Part shown: piece after piece, positions 33,101 through 40,584 of the stretch
Layout of the letters: each line of letters opens with the position of its first letter
Position numbering within the stretch: the first letter of the stretch is position 1
NCBI RefSeq assembly: GCF_004214935.1
Contig: NZ_SFCC01000009.1
Span: 62,001-126,000 of the forward strand
Origin: Amycolatopsis suaedae
Lineage (GTDB): Bacteria > Actinomycetota > Actinomycetes > Mycobacteriales > Pseudonocardiaceae
Direction of reading: 5' to 3'
DNA length: 64,000 nucleotides
Notes under the pieces: generated by a model
Seen by the model: only the letters and a program-made list of their open reading frames with translations
What the model was told of the DNA's origin: nothing
The model's database searches: none
Program-made: the position numbers and the translations under genes

Positions 33101-35690
33101 CACGACCGCCGAGATAGTGAAGTCCTACGGCCAGGAGCAGTGGCGCACCACCACCAGCCACCACGGTGACCACACGGTCGTCACTCCGCCCCGAGGGGGC
33201 ACGGTCGTCGAGACCCACACCGACGTGCGGGGCCGGACCACCGAGCTGCGGCAGCCACGTCCGGGCGGCACCGACCGGACCGTCTACCGCCACCACGCGA
33301 ACGGTCAGCTGGAGTCGATGACCGACGCCGCGGGTAACACCCTGCGCTACGCCTACGACCTGCTGGGCAACCGCATCGAGTTGCACGACCCGGACAAGGG
33401 GTCGTCGACCATGACCTACGACCGGGCGGGCAGGCTGCGTACCCGTACCGACGCCCGCGGCACCACGCTGACCTACGAGCACGACGACCTCGGGCGCAAG
33501 ACCGCGCTGAAGCACGGCGACACGCTGCTGGCGCAGTGGCGCTACGACACGGTGCCCGGGGCGAAGGGTCAGCTCGGCGAGTCGATCCGGCACACGCCGG
33601 ACGGCGCGTACACCAAGGCGGTGACCCGCTACGACGACGGCTACCGGCCGACCGAGACGGTCACCACCATCCCGCCGAGCGAGCTGGCCCGCGACGTCGC
33701 GGGCACCTACCGGTTCGAGCGGAAGTTCCGGCCGGACGGCAGCCCGTCGTACCTGTCGCTGCCGGTGTACGGCAACCTCGACGCCGAGGTGCTGCAGTAC
33801 GAGTACGACCAGTTCGGCAAGGTCCGCAAGATCGCCAGCGCCAGTGGTCAGTACCTGACCGCCATGCAGTACACCCGCTACGGCGAGCCAGCCCAGACCC
33901 AGCAGGGGCCCGGCGGGGCCAGGATGTGGCAGACGTCGTACTACGACGTGGTGACCCGGCGTGCGCAGCGCACCATCGCCGAGCGCGAGAAGGCGGGCGC
34001 GCTGCTCGCCGACGACACCACCTACGGGTACGACCCGGCCGGCAACGTCACGATGATCGCCAGCACCTCCCCGGAAGGGCAGGACACCCGGTGCTTCGGC
34101 TACGACCACCTGCGCCGCAACACCGAGGTGTGGACCGCCACCGACTCGTGCCGAGGCGGTCCGGGCACCGCGATCGGCGGCGTCGCGCCGCAGTGGACCA
34201 GCTACACCTACGACGCGATCGGCAACCGGCGCACCGAGAACCGGCACGGGCTGGGCGGCGCCGCCGACACGGTACGGACCTACGCCTACCCGGAACCCGG
34301 GCAGCAGCGGCCGCACGCCGTGCGGTCGGTGACCACGGCCGGTTCGTCCACTGTGGAGCAATACGGGTACACGCCCACCGGGGCCACCGACACCCAGCCC
34401 GGCCCCGGCGGTGCCCAGAACCTGGACTGGGACGCCGAGGACCTGCTCGTCGCCGTCACGACCGGGGACAGGACCACCCGGCACGTCTACGACGCCGAGG
34501 GCAACCGGCTGGTCACGAAGGACCCGGCGGGGACGACCCTGCACCTGCCGCAGGGGCAGCTGCGGTACGACAACGCCGCCAGGACGAAGTCCGCGACCAG
34601 GTACTACCGTGACGGTGACCGTGACCTGGCCGTGCGCTCCGGCGGCGCGGTGCACCACCTGGTCACCGACCTGCACGGCACCGCGACCGTGGCGGTGGAC
34701 GCCGTGAGCCTGGCGGCACAGCGGCGCAGGCTGGACTCGTTCGGTGAGCCGCGGCAGCCGGTTCCGGCGGGTTTTCCCGGCGGCAAGGGGTTCGTCGGCG
34801 GCACGCAGGACGGTTCCAGCGGGCTGACCCGGGTCGGTGAGCGGGACTACGTGCCGGGCACCGGCCGGTTCGTCTCCGTCGATCCACTGGTCAACGTGAC
34901 CGATCCGCAGTCGTTCAACGGGTTCGCCTACTCCGGCAACAACCCGGCCACCATGAACGACCGGACCGGGCTGGCGTACTGCGACGTCAACGTCTGTCCC
35001 GGCGACCCGGGTTACGTACCGGGCAAACCACGCAACTGCTACGACAACGGCGCCAACTCGCCCAACGGCTGTCCCAACGGGCAGTCACAGACGCCCGGCA
35101 AGTACTCCGGCAAGGGCAAGGCGCCCGTGCGGCCGAAGTCCAAGCACGCCCCCAAGTGCCAGCCCGGCTCGCCCTACTGCGACGAGCGCCCGCCGCGCCC
35201 GAAGTGCGGGGAGGAGTACCTGGTGTGTGTGAAGGACTGGCCCAAGACGGGGCCGTCGATGCTGCTCTGCGGTGGTGCCTGGGCGCTGGTCGCGGTGTTC
35301 TACTTCGGCGGCACCGGCTGCGTCGGCGTGGACCGCAACGGGTTCGGCTGGGTGACCAACGGCAAGGGCAGCGCCGGTATGGGGTTCGGAGCCGGCGTCT
35401 CGGCCGCGGCCAAGGTCTCCAAGTCCAGTATCGGCGAAGCCAGTGACGGCTACGGGGTCGACTACAACGTCAGGGGTGTCGGCGGCACCGTCGGGCTCAG
35501 CGGCAGCAACCTCCTGCCGTCGTCGATCTCCGTCTCCACCGGTGCGAGCTTCAAGGCCGGGATCACCCCGAAGGGGGCGATCGACGACGGTACGAGATCG
35601 GGTTACTTCTACGAGTTCCGGGACCTTTCCATCACGAAAAAGGAGTTCCTGGACGCGTGGAAGGACGTGGTCAGCTGCAACTGTGACTGA
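30114..35690 (+). CDS. Secreted RHS/YD-repeat protein with variable C-terminus
   Basis: The 1,858-residue protein has a signal peptide (RRALATALAAAVLAPVCPAVAVA), a SpvB/TcdB-like N-terminal part (SWTYPMRVPPVPGGLQPDL), many YD repeats (Y-D-x-x-G-R/N) from about residue 740 on, and the RHS core end YVPGTGRFVSVDPL...GNNPATMNDRTGL at about 1580-1622. RHS repeats form a hollow shell that encloses a C-terminal toxin in polymorphic toxin systems. The roughly 235 residues after the core are Cys-, Pro- and Lys-rich, then Gly-rich beta-like (GFGAGVSAAAKVS), and end CNCD. I recognise no toxin family there. No immunity gene follows; repeats and pseudogenes do. Confidence 0.85.
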   Translation: MSRFRRALATALAAAVLAPVCPAVAVAAAPAPPQPSRPQEEKSVPVRQVPATPWKPPALPATAVAATGPAPEGSASDYKATPLADTGEWKVSANSGGFSWTYPMRVPPVPGGLQPDLTLRYSSGSVDGRVAARNNQPSWVGEGWDVWPGYVARTYKSCYDDIPDQYKRTGDQCWAGDDQVALTVGGRASELVRIDADTWRLADDDGSRVQRLVNPGLGNGDNDGEHWKLTTTDGTQYFYGSRPQADSTWTAPVFGNDPGEPCHNADFARAWCDQAWRWNLDRVVDTDGNEIRYGYRKETNNYGINLAKGKEDYVRGGSPAVAEYGLREGGGPVARVRFEVADRCAPGTDCAQRTPQSYPDVPWDQNCAEATCPRKYAPTFWSSKRLSEVVTEVSKDGKAFTPVDSWKLDHTYLAQGDDPSQGALWLRQIVHTGLAGESPVATPPVTFDAIPLANRVNAGSDGLPPLVKHRLYAIHNETGGVININYLAPECTADALPKQEDNRLRCFPVYWAKDQGQLVRDWFHKYVVGSVVEVDQVGGAPAKVTSYEYPAAGGAWAYQDNPYVPAERRTWSQWRGFERTVVRTGTPGDPGVRRTATEYRFHRGMHGDRAGPAGGTKPAKTTDIAGGTVEDSPGLQGFLREEAVLDGTTGAVVSAKLHDAWRRQTAAHGSRVAYVVRGERTVERTAVAGGFRRSETVTRYDDAGFATSVEDRGDLAVADDDTCTRTWYTRDEARNLLAPVSREQKVRGTCAADPVLPRDAVSDQRTAYDGLAWGTRPTRGNATLTQKAERYEGTTPLYADMSATGYDDHGRVIRTTDALGKVTTTAFEPPAGLPRSSTVTNPLGHTTRTDLRQEWNTPERITDVNGKVTTLAHDALGRLAAVWKPGFQPGDGPAERYRYELRRDGASAVVTETYQPAGNYLTRYELVDGLGRPRQTQAPAWGGGRILTDTRYDSRGLVVKSNPAYYNAGAAGRDLVAAADAEVPSQTVTEYDGAGRTTAEIVKSYGQEQWRTTTSHHGDHTVVTPPRGGTVVETHTDVRGRTTELRQPRPGGTDRTVYRHHANGQLESMTDAAGNTLRYAYDLLGNRIELHDPDKGSSTMTYDRAGRLRTRTDARGTTLTYEHDDLGRKTALKHGDTLLAQWRYDTVPGAKGQLGESIRHTPDGAYTKAVTRYDDGYRPTETVTTIPPSELARDVAGTYRFERKFRPDGSPSYLSLPVYGNLDAEVLQYEYDQFGKVRKIASASGQYLTAMQYTRYGEPAQTQQGPGGARMWQTSYYDVVTRRAQRTIAEREKAGALLADDTTYGYDPAGNVTMIASTSPEGQDTRCFGYDHLRRNTEVWTATDSCRGGPGTAIGGVAPQWTSYTYDAIGNRRTENRHGLGGAADTVRTYAYPEPGQQRPHAVRSVTTAGSSTVEQYGYTPTGATDTQPGPGGAQNLDWDAEDLLVAVTTGDRTTRHVYDAEGNRLVTKDPAGTTLHLPQGQLRYDNAARTKSATRYYRDGDRDLAVRSGGAVHHLVTDLHGTATVAVDAVSLAAQRRRLDSFGEPRQPVPAGFPGGKGFVGGTQDGSSGLTRVGERDYVPGTGRFVSVDPLVNVTDPQSFNGFAYSGNNPATMNDRTGLAYCDVNVCPGDPGYVPGKPRNCYDNGANSPNGCPNGQSQTPGKYSGKGKAPVRPKSKHAPKCQPGSPYCDERPPRPKCGEEYLVCVKDWPKTGPSMLLCGGAWALVAVFYFGGTGCVGVDRNGFGWVTNGKGSAGMGFGAGVSAAAKVSKSSIGEASDGYGVDYNVRGVGGTVGLSGSNLLPSSISVSTGASFKAGITPKGAIDDGTRSGYFYEFRDLSITKKEFLDAWKDVVSCNCD

Positions 35691-35744
35691 CCCGCCCTCC
35701 CGTGGCGACGTTCGCGGTCGTCGGCGGGGTGCTGACGCCCGCGT

Positions 35745-35963
35745 GAACGGCCCGCTCGCGCGAGTCCTCCGTTCCCGACCCGCGAGTCGGCCGTTCCGGA
35801 CCTGCGAGTTTCACGTTCCCGCCTACCCGACCCCACTGCCCGGCACGCCGGTTCCAGATCGCGAGACCAGCCCAGTCCTCACGTGACCGAACGGGCCGCT
35901 CGCCGCGAGTCTCGTGCTCAGGAACGCGAGTGTCGCCTTCCGGAACTGTGCGGTTCCTGGGGA
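35745..35963 (+). repeat. Dispersed intergenic repeat, copy A
   Basis: A stretch built from short units of the form CGCGAGT followed by a variable TC-rich spacer ending GTTCC, with the family core at about 35832-35868 (ACTGCCCGGCACGCCGGTTC and on to GCGAGAC). The core differs from copy C at two positions and is inverted relative to copy B. It lies between the RHS gene and a pseudogene duplicated from 56 kb. Open frames through it are not genes. Confidence 0.7.
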
Positions 35964-36326
35964 TCACCGGATGATCTCGGCACGTGCTCGCTCGTTCGGT
36001 GCCGCGATGTCCCAGAAGCGGACGGTGATGGCCATGTCGAGCGGGTTCTCGCCTCTCGTCCAGAGGGACTGCATGGTCACCGAGCCGCGTTCGAGTTCCA
36101 TCGTGAGCACGCACTGCAGGGTGGGCTTGTCGCCGTCCAGGTGCATGACCTGGCAGGAGCCGCCGCCCTGTCCGGCCTTGCGTCCGTCCTTGATCGCGTT
36201 GCCGGAGAGGACGTCCTGGTCGCCCAGGCTCGTGCCCGGATGGCCGAGGTCGAGTGCCGCGTACTGGGTGTTCTCCACCTTGAGGTCGATGATCTCGACC
36301 CTGGTCTCGATCGCCGCCGCGGCGGT
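35964..36326 (-). pseudogene. Duplicated fragment of the allene-oxide-cyclase-barrel lipoprotein gene
   Basis: Nearly identical to the gene at 56194-56658. It shares IETRVEIIDLKVENTQYAAL through SLWTRGENPLDMAIT, then VRFWDIA and ERARAEIIR to the stop. It lacks 12 codons (the GGTGAYRTARG segment) in the middle and the whole signal peptide. Homology resumes upstream of the missing start with TTTGTGTTCAGT and the CCAGCCGAGC sequence that belongs to the next gene's 3' end in the intact locus. It is therefore a copied and then deleted segment, not an independent gene. Confidence 0.85.
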
Positions 36327-36401
36327 GTGAATTCCTTTGTGTTCAGTGGATCCAGCCGAGCTTGACCGATGCTTCGAATTCGAAGTAACTAGAATGGCGG
36401 C

Positions 36402-36626
36402 ATGGCGGATGCCCTGGAGCCCGAGCAGCTGAACACGTACTTCGCGCTCATGGAGTCGGTCAGCCTGCTGCATCATGCCGTCGAGCAGCAGGTGCGTGCG
36501 TCGGGCGGGCTCAGCTACGTCCAGTTCCAGCTACTGGCCCGGCTTGCCGACTCCCCGGAGCGGCAGCTGACCATGCGGGCCCAGCCGCCCCGTTCGGTCT
36601 CCACCGGCCAGCGGCGCGTTACCTGA
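36402..36626 (+). pseudogene. Truncated MarR-family regulator
   Basis: ATG 36402 starts a normal MarR N-terminus (DALEPEQLNTYFALMESVSL, then GGLSYVQFQLLARLADSPER-QLTM). It then passes into unrelated sequence before the wing, where a related protein would continue with the LRMTDLADG helix. Only about 57 of roughly 150 residues are left. Start and upstream sequence look intact, so it may still be transcribed, but it cannot bind DNA normally. Confidence 0.65.
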
Positions 36627-36676
36627 TACTGAAGGCGTCACGACAGCCGGCGAAGTAGCCAACCGAAGGGGTCCCC

Positions 36677-37096
36677 ATGCCGTTCGTCCGGATCACGTTG
36701 AGTACGGACCGTCCCGAGCCGATGCGCGCGGCCGTCGCCGAAGGTGTGCGTAGCGCGCTGGTCAGCGCCCTCGGCGTTCCGCCGGACGACCGGTTCCAGA
36801 TCGTCGACGCGCAACCGGCCTCGGCCTTCCACGTGGACCGCCACTTCCTCGACGGTGACCGGCGCGATCCGGTGGTGGTCGAGATCACGCTCACCCGCGG
36901 GCGGACCCGGGAGATGAAACTCGCGCTCTACCAGGCGGTCGTGGCCAACCTGTCCGAGGCAGGCGTGCGACCGGACGATGTGCTGATCCTGCTGCGGGAG
37001 ACCGAGCGGGAGGACTGGTCCCTCGGCGGCGGCAAGATGCAGCTGCTCGACGAGGACCTGATCCGCAAGTACGGCTGGTCGCCGGCGCAGGACTGA
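36677..37096 (+). CDS. Tautomerase-family protein
   Basis: The 139-residue protein starts MPFVRITL with Pro2, the catalytic base of tautomerase enzymes, directly after the initiator Met. It continues VRSALVSALGVPPDDRFQIV and a second half starting VVEITLTRGRT, which fits the fused beta-alpha-beta halves of the Tautomerase_2 family. The end WSLGGGKMQLLDED is typical of that group. Family members isomerise keto-enol pairs or dehalogenate; substrate unknown. It follows the MarR remnant and could once have been regulated by it. Confidence 0.85.
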   Translation: MPFVRITLSTDRPEPMRAAVAEGVRSALVSALGVPPDDRFQIVDAQPASAFHVDRHFLDGDRRDPVVVEITLTRGRTREMKLALYQAVVANLSEAGVRPDDVLILLRETEREDWSLGGGKMQLLDEDLIRKYGWSPAQD

Positions 37097-37114
37097 TCCC
37101 GGTCCGGGTACCCG

Positions 37115-37894
37115 CTAGTGCCGGCGACCCATGGCGGCGACGGTCAGCCAGGTGTAGTCGACGAACGACGGGTCCGCGTAGGCCGCGTACGCGGACGCCA
37201 GGTCGTCCGCCGTCACCGCGCCCTCCGCGACGGCGGGCTCCTCCACCAGGCGGTGCGTCGCCGCGAGCCAGCGGGCCATGGGGGAGCCGCCGCGTGCCGG
37301 GATCACGCGGGCCTCCACCGTGCAGTCGACCAGGCCGCTGGCCTCCAGGGGCAGTGGCAGGCGGCGCGCCCAGGCCGGGTCGGTGCCCACCGACCGCGAT
37401 AGGGTGCCGGCCATCGCGCCCAGCGCACGGCCCACGGCCGGGTCGCTCGACAGCTCCGGCGCCGGCGCGCCGCTCTCGACGACCAGCCACCCGCCCGGCC
37501 TCAGCCACGACGACATCCGGCGCAGCGCCTCCTCCCGCCGCGTCACGTGCTCCAGCACGAACCGGGAGTGGATCAGGTCGAACTCGCCGGGTGGCTCGTC
37601 CACGGTGACGTCGTGGTGCAGCACCCGGATGCCGCCGGCTGCCAGCGGTTCCAGAAAGCCCGTGCTCATGTCGGTCGCCGTGACGTTGCCCGGCCCCGCC
37701 CGGTCCGCGAGCATCCGCGCCACCGACCCGGCCCCCGCGCCCACCTCCAGGCACTGCCAGCCGGGCGCCACCCCGATCCGGTCGAACAGCTGGGCGGTGA
37801 ACGGGTCGAAGACCTCCTGCAGCAGCCTGAGCCGATCGTGCTCGGCCTGTGCCGTGGTATCGACGTACGACGCCCAGCTCACCGACTCCGCCAT
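37115..37894 (-). CDS. SAM-dependent methyltransferase
   Basis: The 259-residue protein, from ATG 37894, has class I motif I CLEVGAGAGSVARMLADR, an acidic end of strand two (TATDMSTGFLEPL), and FDLIHSRFVLEHVTRREEAL followed by WLRPGGWLVVE. The N-terminal YVDTTAQAEHDRLRLLQEVFDP is common in small-molecule O- or C-methyltransferases of the UbiE-like type. It is convergent with the tautomerase gene, with 18 bases between stops. Substrate unknown. Confidence 0.85.
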   Translation of the reverse strand: MAESVSWASYVDTTAQAEHDRLRLLQEVFDPFTAQLFDRIGVAPGWQCLEVGAGAGSVARMLADRAGPGNVTATDMSTGFLEPLAAGGIRVLHHDVTVDEPPGEFDLIHSRFVLEHVTRREEALRRMSSWLRPGGWLVVESGAPAPELSSDPAVGRALGAMAGTLSRSVGTDPAWARRLPLPLEASGLVDCTVEARVIPARGGSPMARWLAATHRLVEEPAVAEGAVTADDLASAYAAYADPSFVDYTWLTVAAMGRRH

Positions 37895-37985
37895 GAGGCC
37901 GGATCGTACGCCCGGCCGCACCGATCAGGTTTTCCCGCCGGGCCCGTCTGTACCTGTGAGACCAACTCACGGGAGGCATGACGCC

Positions 37986-38552
37986 ATGCGGAAACTGACC
38001 TTTGCCATGAACCTGAGCCTGGACGGCTACATCGCCGCGCCCGGCGACGACCTCGGCTGGAGCGTGCCCAGCGACGAACTGTTCCAGTGGTGGTCCGACC
38101 GGGTGGCGGCGACGGGCCTGGCGCTGTACGGGCGCAAGCTGTGGCAGACGATGAGTTCCCACTGGCCGACCGCCGACCGGCAGCCCGGCGCCACACCCGC
38201 GGAGATCGAGTACGCCCGCCGGTGGCGGGCCATGCCGAAGGTGGTGTTCTCCTCCACGGTCAGCACGGTCGGCTGGAACACCCGCCTGGTGACCGGCGAC
38301 GCGGTCGCCGAGATCACCCGGCTCAAGGCCGAGGACGCCGGCCCGATGGACATCGGTGGCGCCACACTCGCCGGGGCGGCGATGCGGGCCGGGCTGATCG
38401 ACGAGTACCTGCTGGTCACCGCGCCGGTTCTGGTGGGTGGTGGCACGCCGTTCTTCACCGCGCTGGACAACTGGGTGAACCTGACCCTGGTGGAGACCCG
38501 GACGTTTCCCGGGGGCCTGATCCTGACCAGGTACGAGACCAGGCGGGTGTGA
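37986..38552 (+). CDS. Dihydrofolate reductase-family protein
   Basis: The 188-residue product, from ATG 37986, has LTFAMNLSLDGYIAAPGDDL, ALYGRKLWQTM, VVFSSTVSTVGWNTRLV, MDIGGATLAGAAMRAGLIDE and ILTRYETRRV. This is the classic RibD-C/YyaP-YwjB-like reductase layout. GGAGGC lies upstream. NADPH binding is likely but substrate unknown. Its stop meets the sigma factor stop tail-to-tail with no gap. Confidence 0.85.
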   Translation: MRKLTFAMNLSLDGYIAAPGDDLGWSVPSDELFQWWSDRVAATGLALYGRKLWQTMSSHWPTADRQPGATPAEIEYARRWRAMPKVVFSSTVSTVGWNTRLVTGDAVAEITRLKAEDAGPMDIGGATLAGAAMRAGLIDEYLLVTAPVLVGGGTPFFTALDNWVNLTLVETRTFPGGLILTRYETRRV

Positions 38553-39539
38553 TCACAGCGCCGGGGGCAGCTCCAGCCATGGTTCGTCGGTGACGTCGAA
38601 TCCGGTGAGCTCGGCGATCTTCCCGTCGACGATGTGCAGGACCGCGATGGCGAACGGCCGGTACTCCGGGTCGCCGGGGCCGCGCAGGTACAACACGGCG
38701 GCGGGCATCCGGTTGACCGTCGTGGCGATACCGCGCCAGTCGTCGTGGCCGCGCTGGAAGAGCCCACCGGCGACCCAGCCGTCCACCGCCTCCCTGGCCG
38801 TCATGGGCACGGTGCCCTGCTCGGGCAGCATGGCGAACCGCAGCCCGTCGCGCAGCAGGGACGTCAGCCCGTCGAGGTCGTTGCGCTCGTGGGCGTCGAT
38901 GTAGGCCTTCACCACGCCCCGCTCCACGTCCGACAGCTCGTGGGTGGCGGGGCTGCGCCAGTCGAGGCGGCGGCCGGGCAGCCGCGCGCGCATCGTCACC
39001 CGTGCCCGCTGCAGCGCGCTGGTGACCGACGCGACGGTCAGCTCCAGGGCGTCGGCAGCCTGCGCCGCCGGCCAGCCGAGGACGTCACGCAGGATGAACA
39101 CCGCCCGCTGCCGCGGCGGCAGGTGCTGGACGGCGACGATGAACGCCAGCTCGACCGTCTCCCGTGCCACCACCGAGTCCTGCGGGTCCTCGGGGAGCAT
39201 CCGGTCGGGGTACGGCTGCAGGTAGAGCACCTCGGACGGCAGGGATGTGCGGTCGTCGCGCCTGTCCAGGAAGTCGAGGCAGACGTTCGTCGCGATCCGG
39301 TACAGCCAGGTCCGCAGCGTGGCGTTGCCCTTGAACGACTCGCGCTTGTTCCACGCCCGCAGGAACGTCTCCTGCGTCATGTCCTGGGCGTCCTCGGTGT
39401 TGGCCAGCATCCGGTAGCAGTGCAGCTGCAGCTCACGCCGGTGCCGCTCCGTGATGAGCGCGAACCGTGCCGGGTCACCCGAGCGGGCCGCCGCGATGAA
39501 GGCGGCCTCGTCGGAACCCAGCGGTCTGGCGTCGGTCAT
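38553..39539 (-). CDS. ECF sigma factor with SnoaL-like C-terminal domain (SigX5-like)
   Basis: The 328-residue sigma factor has region 2 (CYRMLANTEDAQDMTQETFLRAW, TLRTWLYRIATNVCLDFLD) and region 4 (LPPRQRAVFILRDVLGWPAAQAADAL, SALQRARVTMR). A C-terminal domain of about 130 residues resembles SnoaL/NTF2-like folds and ends WLELPPAL. In this class the tail replaces a separate anti-sigma factor and modulates activity. ATG 39539 begins directly before the conserved part. The regulon is unknown; the convergent reductase gene and the next oxidoreductase gene upstream are neighbours only. Confidence 0.88.
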   Translation of the reverse strand: MTDARPLGSDEAAFIAAARSGDPARFALITERHRRELQLHCYRMLANTEDAQDMTQETFLRAWNKRESFKGNATLRTWLYRIATNVCLDFLDRRDDRTSLPSEVLYLQPYPDRMLPEDPQDSVVARETVELAFIVAVQHLPPRQRAVFILRDVLGWPAAQAADALELTVASVTSALQRARVTMRARLPGRRLDWRSPATHELSDVERGVVKAYIDAHERNDLDGLTSLLRDGLRFAMLPEQGTVPMTAREAVDGWVAGGLFQRGHDDWRGIATTVNRMPAAVLYLRGPGDPEYRPFAIAVLHIVDGKIAELTGFDVTDEPWLELPPAL

Positions 39540-39615
39540 GGTCGCCGATCCTGCCACCGGCGCCACGGCGTCGAGCGGCTGCCCGGCGGTGGGCGTGCGC
39601 AGGACTCCCTGGGAC

Positions 39616-40533
39616 CTACGGGCGAACGCGGACGATCGTCTTGCCCTTGACCCGCTCGGCCGGGTTGAAGGCGGCGACCGCGTCATCGAGTGTCGCGACC
39701 TTTCCGATGATCGTCCGCAGCCGTCCTTCCCGTACCCGCTGGGCGATCTCACTCAGCTGGGCGCGGTCGGCCTCGACGACGAAGTCGATCGCCAGGCCTT
39801 CGGCGGGCCGGGCCTCCACCGGGCCGGCAATGCTCACCAGTGTTCCCCCGGATCGGACCAGCGACGCGGACCGCTTCTGGATCTCTCCACCGAAGATGTC
39901 GAACACCAGATCCACCTCGCCGACGTCTGCCAGCGAGTCGTCCTGAAGGTCGACGAACTCGTGCGCGCCGATGTCCAGCGCGGTCTGCCGGTCGGCGGCG
40001 CGGCCGGTGCCGATGACGTACGCACCGGCCTCACGCGCGAGCTGGGTCACCATCGAGCCGACTCCGCCGGCGGCGCCGTGTACCAGAACGCTCTGCCCCA
40101 CCTGGAAGCGACCGTGCACGAACAAGCCCTGCCATGCGGTGAGACCCGAGATCGGCAGGCTGGCACCCACGGTGAAGTCGAGGTCGCCCGGCAGCGGCGC
40201 GAGGTTGCGCGCCTCGACGGCCGTGTACTCCGCCAGGGTGCCGTCGCGGGTCCAGTCGGTGAGGCCGAAGACCCGCTGGCCCACCGACAGTCCCCTCGTG
40301 CCGTAGCCGAGAGCGCGGACCACTCCGGCCAGCTCGTGCCCCGGGGTGGACGGGGTCCGGTCACGACCGAGCCGGTCGACCCAGGTCGGCTCCCAGTCCA
40401 GCTCTCCCGGGGTGAACCCGGACGCGTGAACCTCGACCAGCACATCGTTTCCGGCCGGCTCGGGCACGGGTCGTTCGGCCAGTGTCATACCGGCCGTTCC
40501 CGCTGCCTGGTCGGTCACCACGATCGCCTTCAT
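39616..40533 (-). CDS. NADP-dependent zinc-free alcohol dehydrogenase/quinone oxidoreductase
   Basis: The 305-residue protein has the medium-chain reductase fold: MKAIVVTDQAAG start, GHELAGVVRALG, QRVFGLTDWTRDGTLAEYTA, then LVHGAAGGVGSMVTQLAREAGA for NADPH binding. No structural-zinc Cys cluster is seen, so it belongs to the zeta-crystallin/quinone-oxidoreductase side. ATG 40533 was chosen over an upstream in-frame ATG eight codons earlier because the fold begins here. It probably reduces enones or quinones. It lies in the same direction as the sigma gene, 76 bases away. Confidence 0.88.
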   Translation of the reverse strand: MKAIVVTDQAAGTAGMTLAERPVPEPAGNDVLVEVHASGFTPGELDWEPTWVDRLGRDRTPSTPGHELAGVVRALGYGTRGLSVGQRVFGLTDWTRDGTLAEYTAVEARNLAPLPGDLDFTVGASLPISGLTAWQGLFVHGRFQVGQSVLVHGAAGGVGSMVTQLAREAGAYVIGTGRAADRQTALDIGAHEFVDLQDDSLADVGEVDLVFDIFGGEIQKRSASLVRSGGTLVSIAGPVEARPAEGLAIDFVVEADRAQLSEIAQRVREGRLRTIIGKVATLDDAVAAFNPAERVKGKTIVRVRP

Positions 40534-40584
40534 CCGGCACCCTTCCTGTCCAGTCACCGCGGCCGCGGCTCGTCCAGGTGGATG

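Noticed and set aside
30714..34676. 1,320-codon minus-strand open frame opposite the RHS gene
   Set aside because: Low-complexity composition and full overlap with an unambiguous YD-repeat protein; no ribosome site or motif.
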